From contig OX485805.1 of NCBI GenBank assembly GCA_950295325.1, positions 18,279,501-18,339,500 on the forward strand: a DNA stretch of 60,000 bases. Direction: 5' to 3'. Below are positions 35,368 to 46,509 of this stretch, one piece after another. The notes beneath the pieces were generated by a model. That model was not told where the DNA came from, did no database searches, and saw only the letters and a list, made by a program, of their open reading frames with translations. This DNA comes from Polytrichum commune (lineage: Eukaryota > Streptophyta > Polytrichopsida > Polytrichales > Polytrichaceae). Both the position numbers and the translations under genes were made by a program. Numbering within the stretch: the first letter of the stretch is position 1; the number at the start of each line of letters is the position of its first letter.

Positions 35368-35827
35368 CAGACCTTGGACAACTAATCAACTAATTCAACT
35401 ATTAGTTAACTAGTTGCATTTCGTATCTATATTTGTTTGCGGTTTATCATGCCAAAAAGTGTAGTTAATTATAGTTGTTCTAAATTTGGTCCACCAAAAC
35501 ATATAGTTAACTAAAGTTTAGCGCAACAAGTTCATGGAATTTCGTTGCAGTGTTGCAGTGTTGTTGGCATGTTATTTGTGTTGGTGGTGTACATGGAGGT
35601 TGTTACGGAGCCCCAAATTCTGAGTGATCGTATAAAGGCGTTTCTTGACGACCCTTAGTGGCCCGGGCATATTAAAGACCCTCAACTAAAGCAAATCAAG
35701 AGGCAAACTTGTTTGAAAATATAATAATACTTAGAATTATTTTTCTAGTTAACTATAGTTGTTCTCTTAAATGTATTGAAAAAAAATCTAGTTAACTATA
35801 TTTATTTTGACACTTGTCCAAGGTCTG
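35368..35827 (+). mobile_element. Family E hAT-like element, copy 2
   Basis: 460 bp with 14-bp perfect terminal repeats CAGACCTTGGACAA / TTGTCCAAGGTCTG. Flanks AAATAATG (35360-35367) and AAGTAATG (35828-35835) match 7 of 8, and the intact family D copy has a single AAATAATG at that point. Carries a broken version of the 43-codon frame (ATG 35593, TAG 35656). Confidence 0.88.
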
Positions 35828-35884
35828 AAGTAATGCCAGGTTCACATTGAGTGTGGGTGACACCCCACGGGCGGTTCACAATTT

Positions 35885-36653
35885 AAGGCCACTTCACACA
35901 CGAGACTGCGAGCCCGTTCCCATTACACTTCAAGCACTCCCATTGGTGGAAAAGGTGGAGCCGGTCCATGTTTGCTTCACGCAACGCTTGAGGGACCAAT
36001 GGAGTATGTGAATGCAAGATGGATGTAAACTCTACATGGATTCCTACACGACATCGAATGTATCATGTTTCATGGTTGCCTGGACTATTCTCAAAAACTG
36101 CCTCTTGAAGGTAGGCCTAACACAAAATCAAGAGACCATGACACCCCGAATGCTTACAACCGTTGATTTATTCTATTATATCATGCACAAGAACCTGCAT
36201 GAATAGAAACCCATTGAAATAGCATTTGGTTGAGGGCTTGGACACATATAACTTCACACTACACTTGCAGGGCCGTGACCACACTCCATGAGTTTGGAGG
36301 TGTGTTGGGACGGCCTTTGAACACTCTCTGTGGGCTCTCACAATGTCATGGTCACGGCTCTTGGCTCGTGTGTGTGATGTGTGTTGAGAGACAAGCATTA
36401 ACACAAAGTATTAGCATCAAAGGATTCACCGGAACTCTATTCCATTAAGATTATATAGGGGTGGAGACAATTTGTTAACTCAGGTTAAGGTTTATAGTGT
36501 GACTGGAGTTATCATCCATCTACCTTATCGCTCTCTACCTACTGTGACTTAACTGGTTATTAAGGACTAGTCAGATAGGTATGCTTACTAAGCTATGGAT
36601 GGAACCGGAGAGTGAATGGATGACATTCATCCTGTCTTAACAATGTGGCCCTT
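35885..36653 (+). mobile_element. Family F MITE inserted in family D copy 2
   Basis: Starts TAAGGCCACTTCACACACGAG, follows family F to about 36390 (TGGTCACGGCTCTTGGCTCGTG), then 260 bp of unrelated sequence, ending AATGTGGCCCTTTG. Its target duplication is not clear. Confidence 0.75.
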
Positions 36654-36939
36654 TGTATCGAGCACGACAAATAGAATTGGTGCCACCCAATACAATAAAT
36701 AGTGCAACATATTAACTTAGTGGTTGCTAAAAAGCAAGCAAGCAAGGGGGGGGGGGGTCAGTCACATGGGGGATGAGGGGGAGGTGTCAGGCAGATGCCA
36801 GCGCATGCAGGCCCTATAATGGAGGTGTGCCAGGCTGGCAGCCCTCCCCCTCCACACGTGTCCCGCCCTGCCACTTCACGCCACCCCACTCCCACCCGCT
36901 TTACCCCCTCTACCGTATTAATCGCTTTCCCCCCAGTGC

Positions 36940-37860
36940 CCGGGAAGTTCTGGGGCATATATAGACGGCCAAGATCCCAGCGATCCTAAATCCAGCCGCT
37001 TACATGTGGCCATCTTCCGCTTTTGCTTCCATTCATTTGAGGTATATTCCTCTATAGATTCCTCTAAAATGACCGGTGATTCTCCGGAAGTCTCCAACGT
37101 CAACCGGTTATTCCTCCAACTCAACCTGTTCAGCCCCTTAGAGCATCACCACCCATCCTGAAAAACGGATGACTTGAACTTATATTGTGACAGGCGGCTT
37201 GCAAAAGTGCTCCACCCATCCTGCAAAACGGGTGATTTGTTGGTAGGGCCGGCTTGGAAGTTGAGGTTGGCTTGCAAATTGGGGTCATTTTGCAAGTCGG
37301 AGCTCCGCCCCCAAAACAAAAAAGGAGCCCCCTAAACAACAAAGGACAAACTCCATATTCCTCTCCGATTTCCAAGGTGCCAATGAGATTCATCTTGCTT
37401 TTGTTTCTTCATGGTTTTATCACCTTGTATACAAGTCATGGGTGGGTCACCCGGCTTGCAAACCGGATGACTTGAACTTATTGTAAGGATGATTGAACCG
37501 AAAGTCTCCAACGTCAACCGGTTATTCCTCAAATTCAACCCGTTCAGCCGCTTACATGTGGCCATCATCTTCCGGTTTTGCTTCCATTCCTTCGGGTGTG
37601 TTCTCCTATAGATTCCTCTAAAATGACCGGTGATTCTCCGGAAGTCTCCAACGTCAACCGGTTATTCCTCAAACTCAACCCGTTCAACCGCTTACATGTG
37701 GCCATCTTCCGGTTTTGCTTCCATTCATTTGAGGTATATTCCTCTATAGATTCCTCTAAAATGACCGGTGATTCTCCGGAAGTCTCCAACTTCAATTGGT
37801 GATTCCTCCAACTCAACTGGTTCATCTGTAACCAATTAACTGCCGGTTCTTCCCAAGCAG
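36940..37860 (+). repeat. Family B array, three to four units of about 140 bp
   Basis: Units begin near 37000, 37551 and 37691 (CTTACATGTGGCCATC), each containing GATTCCTCTAAAATGACCGG, TCTCCGGAAGTCTCCAAC and CAACCGGTTATTCCTC; the spacing of the last two is about 140 bp. A 350-bp insert at 37135-37485 interrupts the array. Long open frames on both strands here are repeat sequence. Confidence 0.85.
37135..37485. repeat. Insert in family B array with repeated CACCCATCC...GATGACTTGAACTTA
   Basis: CCACCCATCCTG.AAAACGG and GGATGACTTGAACTTA occur near both ends, suggesting a small element or local duplication. Class unknown. Confidence 0.45.
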
Positions 37861-37949
37861 TGAAGCAAATACCATTATTACCATTATTTGAGAGGTGTTG
37901 CAAAATTTTGGACCCATGGGTAGGTTTATTGATGTTGATTATTGATACT

Positions 37950-38460
37950 ACACATCAGTGCCCGGGAAGTTTTCGGCCATATATAGTCGGTCATGATCCT
38001 AGTGATTCTAAATCCAGCCAGTTACATGTTGACATCTTCCGGTGTTGCTTTTATTCATTTGGGGTATGTTCTTCTATAGATTCCTCTAAAATGATCGGTA
38101 ATCCTCCGGAAGTCTCCAACTTCAACCGGTTATTTCTCAAACTCCACCGGTTCATCTGTAACCAATTAACTGCCGGTTCTTCTCGAGCAGCGCTCAACAC
38201 ATTATGTTCATTGGTGTGTAGGGGATTGTTCAATCGACCACACATTGGGTGAATCGGGGCCCACCACACCCGGGTTATGACGACCCATAGTCGGTCGATA
38301 TGTAAAGGTGTCAACTAGGCTGTAACTTGTCATCCAAGTCGGTCAAGTTTATTAACTTTACCATAGAACTAACATCTTGCTCTTCTTCGTGTGTGCCGAT
38401 GAAAAAACAAGTTTTGAGAGGTCATGTCACTGCGTGATGCGTCTTTGTGGTTTTTTTTAA
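37950..38460 (+). repeat. Family B repeat with extended tail
   Basis: 37950-38195 is a standard family B unit. 38195-38450 matches intron 10 (GGGATTGTTCAAT, CTTGTCATCCAAGTCGGTCAAG, AGAGGTCATGTCACTGCGTGATGCGTC), supporting one longer mobile unit. Confidence 0.7.
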
Positions 38461-38769
38461 ATGATTTTAATATTGCCCCTTATTTGCCACAGTTTGGGCC
38501 TCGACTTAAGTTTGTTGGCTAGGGATCCATGGTGTCTACCTAGTGTAAACTACCTCCATTTGCGCAGGTGAAAACATAGTGAATTGTATTATAGCATGTG
38601 AGTGGTTGTTTTCGGACAACTTGAATCCGGAAATAGCATCGGAGACCCCAAATTAGCACGACGGAGCCTAGCCAGGATGAAACAACCCTCGACCTTAGAG
38701 GGGATTTCTTTTATTTATTACAACCATGTTCATCCATGATGGATGTGTTTACATAGACATCACGAACCT

Positions 38770-39040
38770 TGAGGCAAATTATTGGAGAAGGGGGGGGGGT
38801 TATTGTATACGAGCGTACCTTTCATCCATCCGACATCAAAACTTGACCCCTTGTAGGTTTGTGCCTAATTTGTCTCAAATGACCTCGGGTGGACTAAGTT
38901 GGGATCTATAAAAACACATTTTGGTGTCAAATCTACTTGAAAAAAGTAATTTTTGGGTTGCATCATATGTTTTAAGGCTTCTATGTTGGATGCAAGAGAG
39001 GTATGCTTGTATACGATGTTTCCCTCCCTCCCGACTTACT
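38770..39040. mobile_element. Family J MITE, copy 2
   Basis: GGTTATTGTATACGAGCGTACC at the left and GAGGTATGCTTGTATACGAT at the right are imperfect inverted ends. Interior AAAACTTGACCCCTTGTAGG is shared with 56.37 kb. Confidence 0.7.
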
Positions 39041-39486
39041 AATCATCATCCAGCCGCCACCTAGGATTTTGTTTCCCAACACCTACCAAGGGGAAATACT
39101 AAAAACTTGTCCCCTCTAAGTTTGGATTCCGTTTCCTAATACCTACCATTGGGGTTGCATTAAAAACATGCCCGACTCCTACTAAGTGTCTCATCTCATG
39201 AAACTATTTCAAGGTATCCAACCCCAATGAAGGTGTTAATTTGGCTTTAGAAAACAACCTTTGTGCTCTACATAGGAATCCACGTTTTCATCCTCTCCCA
39301 ATGGTAGGTGTTGTGAACATATACTCTCTACATTGGTTGTTGATTGATCCCAATTTAAGCTTGCTAGACTCATTGAAGGAGGGTTTCTCTTTACCAAAAA
39401 TGAAGGGTTAGTTTGGTCTTATAGAACAATCCCCGAGCACACAATAGTTATTAGCATCTTCGTACCCCTCTACATGGTACAATTGA

Positions 39487-39820
39487 GGGCCACTTCACAC
39501 TATGGCCATACCATGGTATGTAGAAGCTGAAATTTGTGTGATCACGGGCCTTCAAGTGTAGTGTCAAGACATATGTAATCAAGTGGTCAACCAAATGCTA
39601 TTTCATTACCATCCTACTCGTGTGGACCATTCCATACATTGAGTTGTGATAATCAAATGGATGATGCGAGGTTAAAAGTGTCTTGGTCTCCCACTATATT
39701 GTAGTCCATATAACTTTATTCAAGTCTTCGCGGGTCCTTAGAGTGAAGTGAAGTGAAGTGGAATGGTCTTAGGCCTTTTCCACCAATGAGATTTTAGATA
39801 AATGGTCACAAGCCCTAAAG
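39487..39820 (-). mobile_element. Family F MITE (reverse, degraded)
   Basis: GGGCCACTTCACAC, CTTCAAGTGTAGTGTCAAGACATATG, TATTTCATTACCATCC, GTCTTGGTCTCCC, TTCCACCAATGAGA in family F reverse order. Confidence 0.65.
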
Positions 39821-39884
39821 ATCTACTATAAATTAGACACGAGACATGCAATATAAGATTCATACTAAGCATACATAAGTAATC

Positions 39885-40205
39885 CAAGTGTTGTTTGGTT
39901 ACTTTCAACACATGGAAAGGGATCGGACTACTTCTTCAAATTTTATTAACTACTCCACACTCAATAGCGAACACATTTGGGAGGACCCATGTAAAGTATT
40001 CAGTCAAGGGATCAACAAACATGCATTTCCAACAACCATAACTAAAACAAAAGAAGTTTGATTTCAGTTCAATCTTTGTTGATGCTTCATGATAGATTTG
40101 CTAATGCAACACAAGTTTTGTTGTGTACATCTAATCAATACAAGTTGGAGAACATAGAAAAAAAATAAAAAATAAAAAAAACAAATAACATCCACATACA
40201 TTAGA
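39885..40205 (+). repeat. Family I repeat, copy 3
   Basis: ACTCCACACTCAATAGCGAACAC, GATCAACAAACATGCATTTCCAA, TTTGCTAATGCAACACAAG, AAGTTGGAGAACATAGAAAAA. Confidence 0.65.
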
Positions 40206-40209
40206 ATTG

Positions 40210-41330
40210 CTTGGGGTGACATGCTCCGGAGTGCTATTACTTGACACACTTGTCAAGGTTTTCACTGAATAAGGATACAATATGTGAATTCATATATTAT
40301 AGTGTTAGGATTGATACCGTTCACATGGGAACGAGGTAATGGAAATTCATGGAACATGTTGAGCTCGAAATGTCGTGAGGACTAGTTTGTTAGTATTTGG
40401 TGCACCCATGAGGTACTTTGTAAGGCAACTTCTCTCCCCACACTAGAAGTTAAAATCCTCACGTTGCCCACAATCATGATGCTTCCTATTTCTCATGAAC
40501 CACATTGACTATGGTTTTATGAATTTTTGGAACATGGTGGTTCATAACATCATCCAACATCTTACGTGTGCTCTTTTCAAAATAGATACCTCCCTTACTT
40601 AGGTCACAAGTTATATTCAAATCACCTCCAATAGATAAAACATGGAGTGGCCGGCTTTGATTAGCCGAGGCATGCTACTATACCGATTGTCCCATTTCAG
40701 TCTATGTGGTACTAACCCCTAAAACACATACTATTTTTCCAAGTCTCAAAATTAGCGAGGGCTATATATCTACATCTACATCTATATCTATATCTATATC
40801 TATATATATGTTGGGTGATACTAATTTCATGAACACATGTTCATTAATTATACTTTTCAAAAAAATTAGTGTGTGTTTTAAGGTGTTTGCAGAGTGCATA
40901 ATATGTGTTGATGAGCTCGACGAGGCTTCTTCTTTTTATTTCAATTGGCGCTACTCATTCTTGAGGTATCTACTAACATTAAGAAATTAAAGAGAGCTTG
41001 TATTGAGAGTTTTTGACACTTCAAATTCCCAAAACCCTGGATCTTCTAGTGGCACTAATTTCATGGCGTAAGAGAATTTAGTATCACCTTCACTAATTTC
41101 CCACGTGCACTATTAGCCCTCACTGAATGGGATTGTCATTCTAGTATTCACTTCAAGAATTTTGGTTTCCTCGTGTTGAAGGGCACAAGTAATGGCCATT
41201 ACATGCACGTCGCGTTGTAGTTCTATAGAGGTCTGAATTTGAGGCCATGGATTTAACGTGGACACAATGCCCTTGTTCCGATACCCACAAAGCTCAACCA
41301 ACGAGTTGAATAATGTTATGTTAGAACCAT
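40210..41330. other. Spacer with a TATC microsatellite
   Basis: No gene recognised. (CTACAT)/(CTATAT) repeats run at about 40766-40810. Confidence 0.5.
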
Positions 41331-41585
41331 GTTTTCCACTACACTAATTATGGTACACAATATTGGTTCCTATTTGGAGTTACATGGTGTTGTGTACTTC
41401 TTTACTAAGCATATAAACTTTCATAAAGAAAACACAAATACAAGTCCGAGTGCCCGCATCACTAACTAAACAAACAAATTAACAAACAAACCCAATTGGT
41501 AAGAAACAATATTTTCAATATAACACAATGACACCCTGTAAGTGTGAACAATAACCCAAGCATAATCATTGTGTAGTGAATGAAG

Positions 41586-42360
41586 AGAAGGAATCGTATA
41601 TGAGCATACCTCTCATTCATCTATTATAAACATCTTAAAATAGTATGCAACCCAAAGGTTGTTTGTAGAGTCGATTTGACATCCAATTTGTCCTACTAGT
41701 GTGGGTTACCAATTGGAGTTATGCATTGTTGTAACATTTTACTAAGAGTGTCATGTTTTACCCATATAACATAAGTACAGTAAATATGATATTTAGTGTC
41801 ACCAATTCTAATTTTATTTCTCAATATTGATTCCAAACCGCGGTGTAGTGTCACCAATACTAAATGCTAACCCAACATTATTTGTGTCGTTCCTTGTAAA
41901 CTTTTTTGGGAATTATAGATTTACAATATTCCAATTACTATCACTTACCAAGTGATTTCTCATCCCAACTTCAATCATCCACAACAATATTTCATCACAA
42001 GTTGCTGACAAGAGAAGGTAGGGTTTTGGCCAATTGGATGAACTCATCCATCATCCATGACAATATTTGTTCACCTATTCATAAGAAGTGTCATCCGAAA
42101 AGTTACCATAATGACATAAAACACTACATGTCATATGCACACCATAGAATATGATGTATCTTAGTTGCTAAAAAACGAGAATGTGGGTAAAATATTATTC
42201 GCAACACATAACTTTGAACACTAATGGGACAATTTACTGTAGGTCTTTAGATCTTGATTGGATCTACTCAAAATCATTTAAAATGAACCGACAACTCATT
42301 ATAGGGGATCAAGATTTTATGTTGGATGGATGAGAAGTACGCTCATATACGGTAATTCCC
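41586..42360. mobile_element. Family J MITE, copy 3, split by a family D element
   Basis: Left end at 41586 (CGTATATGAGCATACCTCTC) and right end at 42305-42358 (GGATGAGAAGTACGCTCATATAC). 41778-42156 inside is family D copy 3. Confidence 0.7.
41778..42156 (-). mobile_element. Family D element, copy 3 (reverse)
   Basis: Reverse complement of 17146-17518 along its full length; flanked by TA at 41776-41777 and 42157-42158. About 379 bp. Confidence 0.85.
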
Positions 42361-42644
42361 TCTTTCTATCTCCAAAGTGAATATTCAAATTTGGCCTTCA
42401 AACACGACCTTTTCAAGAGCTAATTTTATAGTGGTACCTTTGCCCATGATTGTGGAGGGCCTTATTTAGAACTGCACTTGAAATGCAGGTATCACTCACA
42501 AAATAAGCCACCGTGCCATGGCACTTGCCTACACCACGGTCACGGCTCTCTAGTCAACCCAAGCATCTACTTGACACGATGGTGAAAAATAATACTATTA
42601 TTTCTTCACTCCCACTAGACTAAATAGGATATTTAGTAAATTAG

Positions 42645-42828
42645 TATGACTCGCTATTTGGAATTACGCAATGTTATATCTATTTATTGAACATCTCATA
42701 TTTTACCAGCAAATGTTTCATTGGTAGTTTGGACATTATAGAACATTGACAACTTTACTTGGTAACAATTCATTTCAATAGTAAAAAGATATTGCACTGT
42801 GTAAATCCAAATAGTACGTCACACTAAA
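42645..42828. mobile_element. Family L MITE, copy 1
   Basis: GCTATTTGGAATTACGCAATG at the left and TGCACTGTGTAAATCCAAATAG at the right are imperfect inverted ends, flanked by CTAAATAGGATATTTAGT on both sides. The same plan recurs at 46346-46506. Confidence 0.65.
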
Positions 42829-43055
42829 TAGGATATTTAGTGTGACGTTTGAAAAAAAGAAGACATTCTTGACCTTTAGGGGTTAACCTCCTTGCTAAAC
42901 CCAACAACCGATTTAATTTTACTTGGAATAACTCCCCACTCCAATTCAAGAATCCTTCATAACTTTACACAATTCTTTGGATGTGTTTCGTGGGACCATG
43001 TTTCACATGAACAAAATTATCCACAATTATCCATAAGTATGAGGAGCAACTCAAG

Positions 43056-43257
43056 TTTTTTTTTTTTTTTTTTTTTTTTTTTGACATAAGGCCGACAGGC
43101 CAATGCCGAAGCACATGAGGCGGTTGACCACCTGGCAAGGTTTCCGTCAAGTAGAGAGGAGATTTCACAGCCAGGATTTGAACCGTGAACCTCTTCCTTG
43201 AGATTTGGGTATCTCTCCACCATCATCCAGTAGTTTAAGGTCATCTCAGAAAAAAAA
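43056..43257 (-). mobile_element. tRNA-derived SINE
   Basis: On the minus strand it reads from GATGACCTTAAACTACTGGATG through an A-box-like TACTGGATGATGGTGG and a B-box GGTTCAAATCC to a 3' tail of 27 A (27 T at 43056-43082). Flanked by an 8-bp target duplication AACTCAAG at 43048-43055 and 43258-43265. About 175 bp body, typical of RNA polymerase III-transcribed SINEs. Only clear copy in the window. Confidence 0.9.
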
Positions 43258-43842
43258 AACTCAAGTTGTGTACTATGAACTTTTCAACAAGTTGGAAACT
43301 ATCATATATATTTTTTTAATCTTAGCCTCTTTCCTTGGAAAGAGACCGTCACGTAGGTGCGTAGTAATGTTGTGTGTTTTCGTTCATTGTGTTTGCATGA
43401 CTCGAGTCCCGAACTCATACTTATCATATGTAAGTCAACATGTTGAATACAATGATAAAGAAGAAAAAGCCTAGACGTATGGAGCACATGTTCCTACTAG
43501 GTACCACACTTTTATGTCAATAATTGATCCCATTTCATGCGCATGTTCGTTAGTTTCATCGAAGGCACAAAACAAGATGCTTCAAAATCATACCATAGTT
43601 TCCTAGCATCTTGTGTAGAAAATACATAAATAGAAGGGTGCCTAAGTTTCTAGGAAATTATTCACATGGTTGGGGTTTTTTGAAGATCATATCAACAACA
43701 ACTTCACCATAAGTGTCATCTCATGACACTTGGCGTTCGAATTTGATTACTAATATCTTAGCATGAGTATGTTCAATAGGGTTATGAAGTGCATGCCTAT
43801 GTTCCACAACGGTGTACAAGTTGAGTAAAGTATACACAACTG

Positions 43843-44082
43843 ACACTACCCATTAGTATGCTCAAGAATATCTTCCTCTTGCATGTTAAAATGTAAACAA
43901 ATGACACTTGCCATTAGTAAGCTCAAAAATATCTTCCCCTTGCATGTTAAAATGTAAATGCACGACACTTGCCACTAGTAAGTTCAACAATATCTTCCCC
44001 TTGCATGTTAAAATGTAATTGCATAACACTTGCCATTAGTAAGTTCAAGAATATTTTCCCCTTGCATACTAAAACGCAAGAC
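43843..44082. repeat. Minisatellite, four units of about 61 bp
   Basis: Unit core is ACACTTGCCATTAGTAAG, TCAA.AATATCTTCCCCTTGC then ATGTTAAAATGTAA. Units begin near 43843, 43906, 43967 and 44027 and have diverged by several bases. Confidence 0.9.
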
Positions 44083-44627
44083 TATCATTTACCATATCCC
44101 AATGTGCTACTCTAAATGTCATAACAAAGATATTTTTTCAGTAAAAGAAGTTACTTACGTTGATGAATAGAATCATATTGGCAATTAATGGGTGTGATAT
44201 TTTGAAACCTCTAGAAATCTGGTTTAGGCCCTTCGCAAATAGTGTATGTTGACACTAAATACCATAAACGGTGTAGTGGTTGATTCTCCCTATTAATTGC
44301 TAGGGGTAGGACATAAGAAATAGTATTGTTGACGGTGCTTCATAGTAAAGTAGTCCTTTTTTTTGGGGGGGGGGGGGGGGGGTATTTTCCACGTGGGATT
44401 TGAGTGGGTCTCAACCAGCCTTTTTTCGAGGAAGCCGAAATGGTGACAATCAAGTGAATGGAGTGACGGAAGCCATGTATAGATGATATTGCATACTATC
44501 ATCCAAAGGTGTTGCAATCTCATCCAAATAATACAATTATTTGGGGTGTTTATGGTACTTTCGTCCATGGCATAACAACATAGTTTCTTAATTATGTTTT
44601 GATTTTTTTTTATCAATGTGGTTTGTG

Positions 44628-44998
44628 CCTCGGGTTAGATCACATCTCCATTCGGATGGGCCCCGCCTCTATCACGCCTCCATCCTGCTCGCACATGTGT
44701 GGGAACTCTTCCTCGTTGGGAACCAATGTGACAATACTTGGTCAAAATTACAAATATTCAAATTGACATCACTTTCATTATTCCCAAGTTAATTGATGGA
44801 GTTCCTTCACATGCCAAAGGAGCTTAATGGTTTAAGTGACCAAGCGCTTAATGACTTAAGTGATCGGGTGTTGTCACATTGGTTCCCAACGGAGAAGAGT
44901 TCCCACACATGTGCGAGCAAAATAACCGGGTAGTGAAGGAGACATGGGAGGGGCAGGGCCTAGCCGAATGAAGATGTGATCTAGCCCGGGGCTGCAGT
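44628..44998. mobile_element. Family G fold-back MITE, copy 1
   Basis: Arms of about 110 bp are inverted: CTCGGGTTAGATCACATCTC ... GGGAACCAATGTGACAA against TTGTCACATTGGTTCCCAAC ... GATGTGATCTAGCCCGGGG. About 370 bp. Confidence 0.85.
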
Positions 44999-45952
44999 GT
45001 TCAAGATTGAAGCCTTCAATGCCCTTCAAACGCGATTTGGCCCTTCAAAATATACCACTCTCAAAACAACCCTTCAAAATGCAACCCCAAATTGAAAATG
45101 AAGACGTCACTTGAAGTCCTCAATATAATGTGCATGCCACAAGAACCAACGAGCACATGGCATTGTCACTGAAATGGAGTTAGATGGTTGATTCTTAGTT
45201 CTTCACATTGCACTGAAAACATGTACCATGTGATTCTTGCACAAGTTTAGTATAAATTTTGTGTTTCTATATTCTTGAATTGATGTCTTGGATTCGAACC
45301 AACCCTTCATCTGAAGAGCTGAATTTTGTTAGCCCTTCAAAATGAAACTCATATGAGGGCTTCAATCTTGAACATTGTGAGGCTGGTATTGTGGCGTGAA
45401 AATATAGGGCTGGACTCGACAACTATGATTAACTTTACGGTCATTGTATTATGGTTTTCCCAACGATCGAGTTTCAAATTGTTTTGGGCCAATCCACATG
45501 CTCGTCTCACAAATACAAGTCATATACTCCACATATAGAAATGGTTTGTTGCCCACTAATTATTGAGAGTGATACGAGCCTCTCTAAAGTCCTTTGACTT
45601 TCACTCACAAATAACCGGTGAGCAAAAAGGGATCGAATGTGTATTATTGAGAGTGATACATACGACCCTCTCTAAAACCCCTTTGACCTTCGGTCTCAAT
45701 AATCGGTGGGCAAACATGAATTGAATAAAGTCTTTGTGGGTGGAATAAGTAAGCGGTCTCGTCCCAAACAAAGATAGAAAACAATCCAATCCCCCCTATG
45801 ACCATAGCATTTGCTCTAATGTAAGATTACCATGCAACTAAGTTAAGATAAACGTTATTCCTAAGTGCCTATAAGAAACCAAAAATCAAGGTTGTGAGCA
45901 TTTGTTAAAGACACGTTTCTCGGGAAAGTTAAGTTCTTCCTTGCACTTGGAA

Positions 45953-46308
45953 TCCCCTGGCTAAATCACATTTGTGTTTGGCTGGGTCCCGCCTCTCCCA
46001 CGTCTCCTTCACTGTCTGGTCTGCACATGCATGGGAACTCTTCCCGGTTGGGAATCACTTTGATAAGACCCGGTTGCTTAAGCCATTAAGCTCCTTTGGC
46101 ATGTGAAGGAACTTCATTAATTAACTTGGAAATAATGAAAGTGATGTCAACTTGAATATTTATAATTTTAATCATGTATTGTCACATTGGTTCCCAAAAA
46201 GGAAGAGTTCCCATGTAGGCGCGGGCATGAAGACTGGGCAGTGAAGGAGGCGTGGGAGGGGCGGGGCCCAGCTGAACACAAATGTGATTTAGCCCGGGGC
46301 CACTCGGA
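45953..46308. mobile_element. Family G fold-back MITE, copy 2 (inverted relative to copy 1)
   Basis: GGCTAAATCACATTTGTGTTTGG ... GGGAACTCTTCCCGGTTGGG and CATTGGTTCCCAA ... CAAATGTGATTTAGCCCGGGG. The centre is the reverse of copy 1. Confidence 0.85.
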
Positions 46309-46345
46309 ATTACATTGATTATCCCAATTAGTGCATGTTACTATT

Positions 46346-46506
46346 TGGAGTTACATAACGCTATACCTATTTCATGAGAATGTAATATTCTACAAAGCAA
46401 AGTCATTTATACTTTATAATGTCTAGAGAACCTATTGAGCTTTCGTTAGTAAAAATTGAACTCTCAAATAAGATGTTATTGCACTACATAACTCCGAATA
46501 GTAACA
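46346..46506. mobile_element. Family L MITE, copy 2
   Basis: GTTACTATTTGGAGTTACATAAC at the left and its near-complement TACATAACTCCGAATAGTAAC at the right. About 160 bp. Confidence 0.75.
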
Positions 46507-46509
46507 CAT

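Larger units (their letters stand above)
35078..36708 (+). mobile_element. Family D element, copy 2, split by elements E and F
   Basis: Three blocks align in order to the intact copy at 17146-17518: 35078-35367, 35828-35884 (TTCACATTGAGTGTGGGTGACACC) and about 36653-36708 (ATCGAGCACGACAAATAGAATTGGTG). Family E and F insertions lie between the blocks. TA precedes the start. Confidence 0.8.

Noticed and set aside
37565-38314. Open frames with repeated LRNNRLTLETSGESPVILEESIEE
   Set aside because: Translation of the minus strand of family B tandem units; repeat sequence, not a gene.
43843-44082. Possible CRISPR-like array
   Set aside because: Units are contiguous and diverged with no spacer/repeat alternation; this is a eukaryotic minisatellite.
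45291-45301. GGATTCGAACC, complement of a perfect tRNA B box
   Set aside because: No A box, stem structure or tail at the right distance; isolated match.
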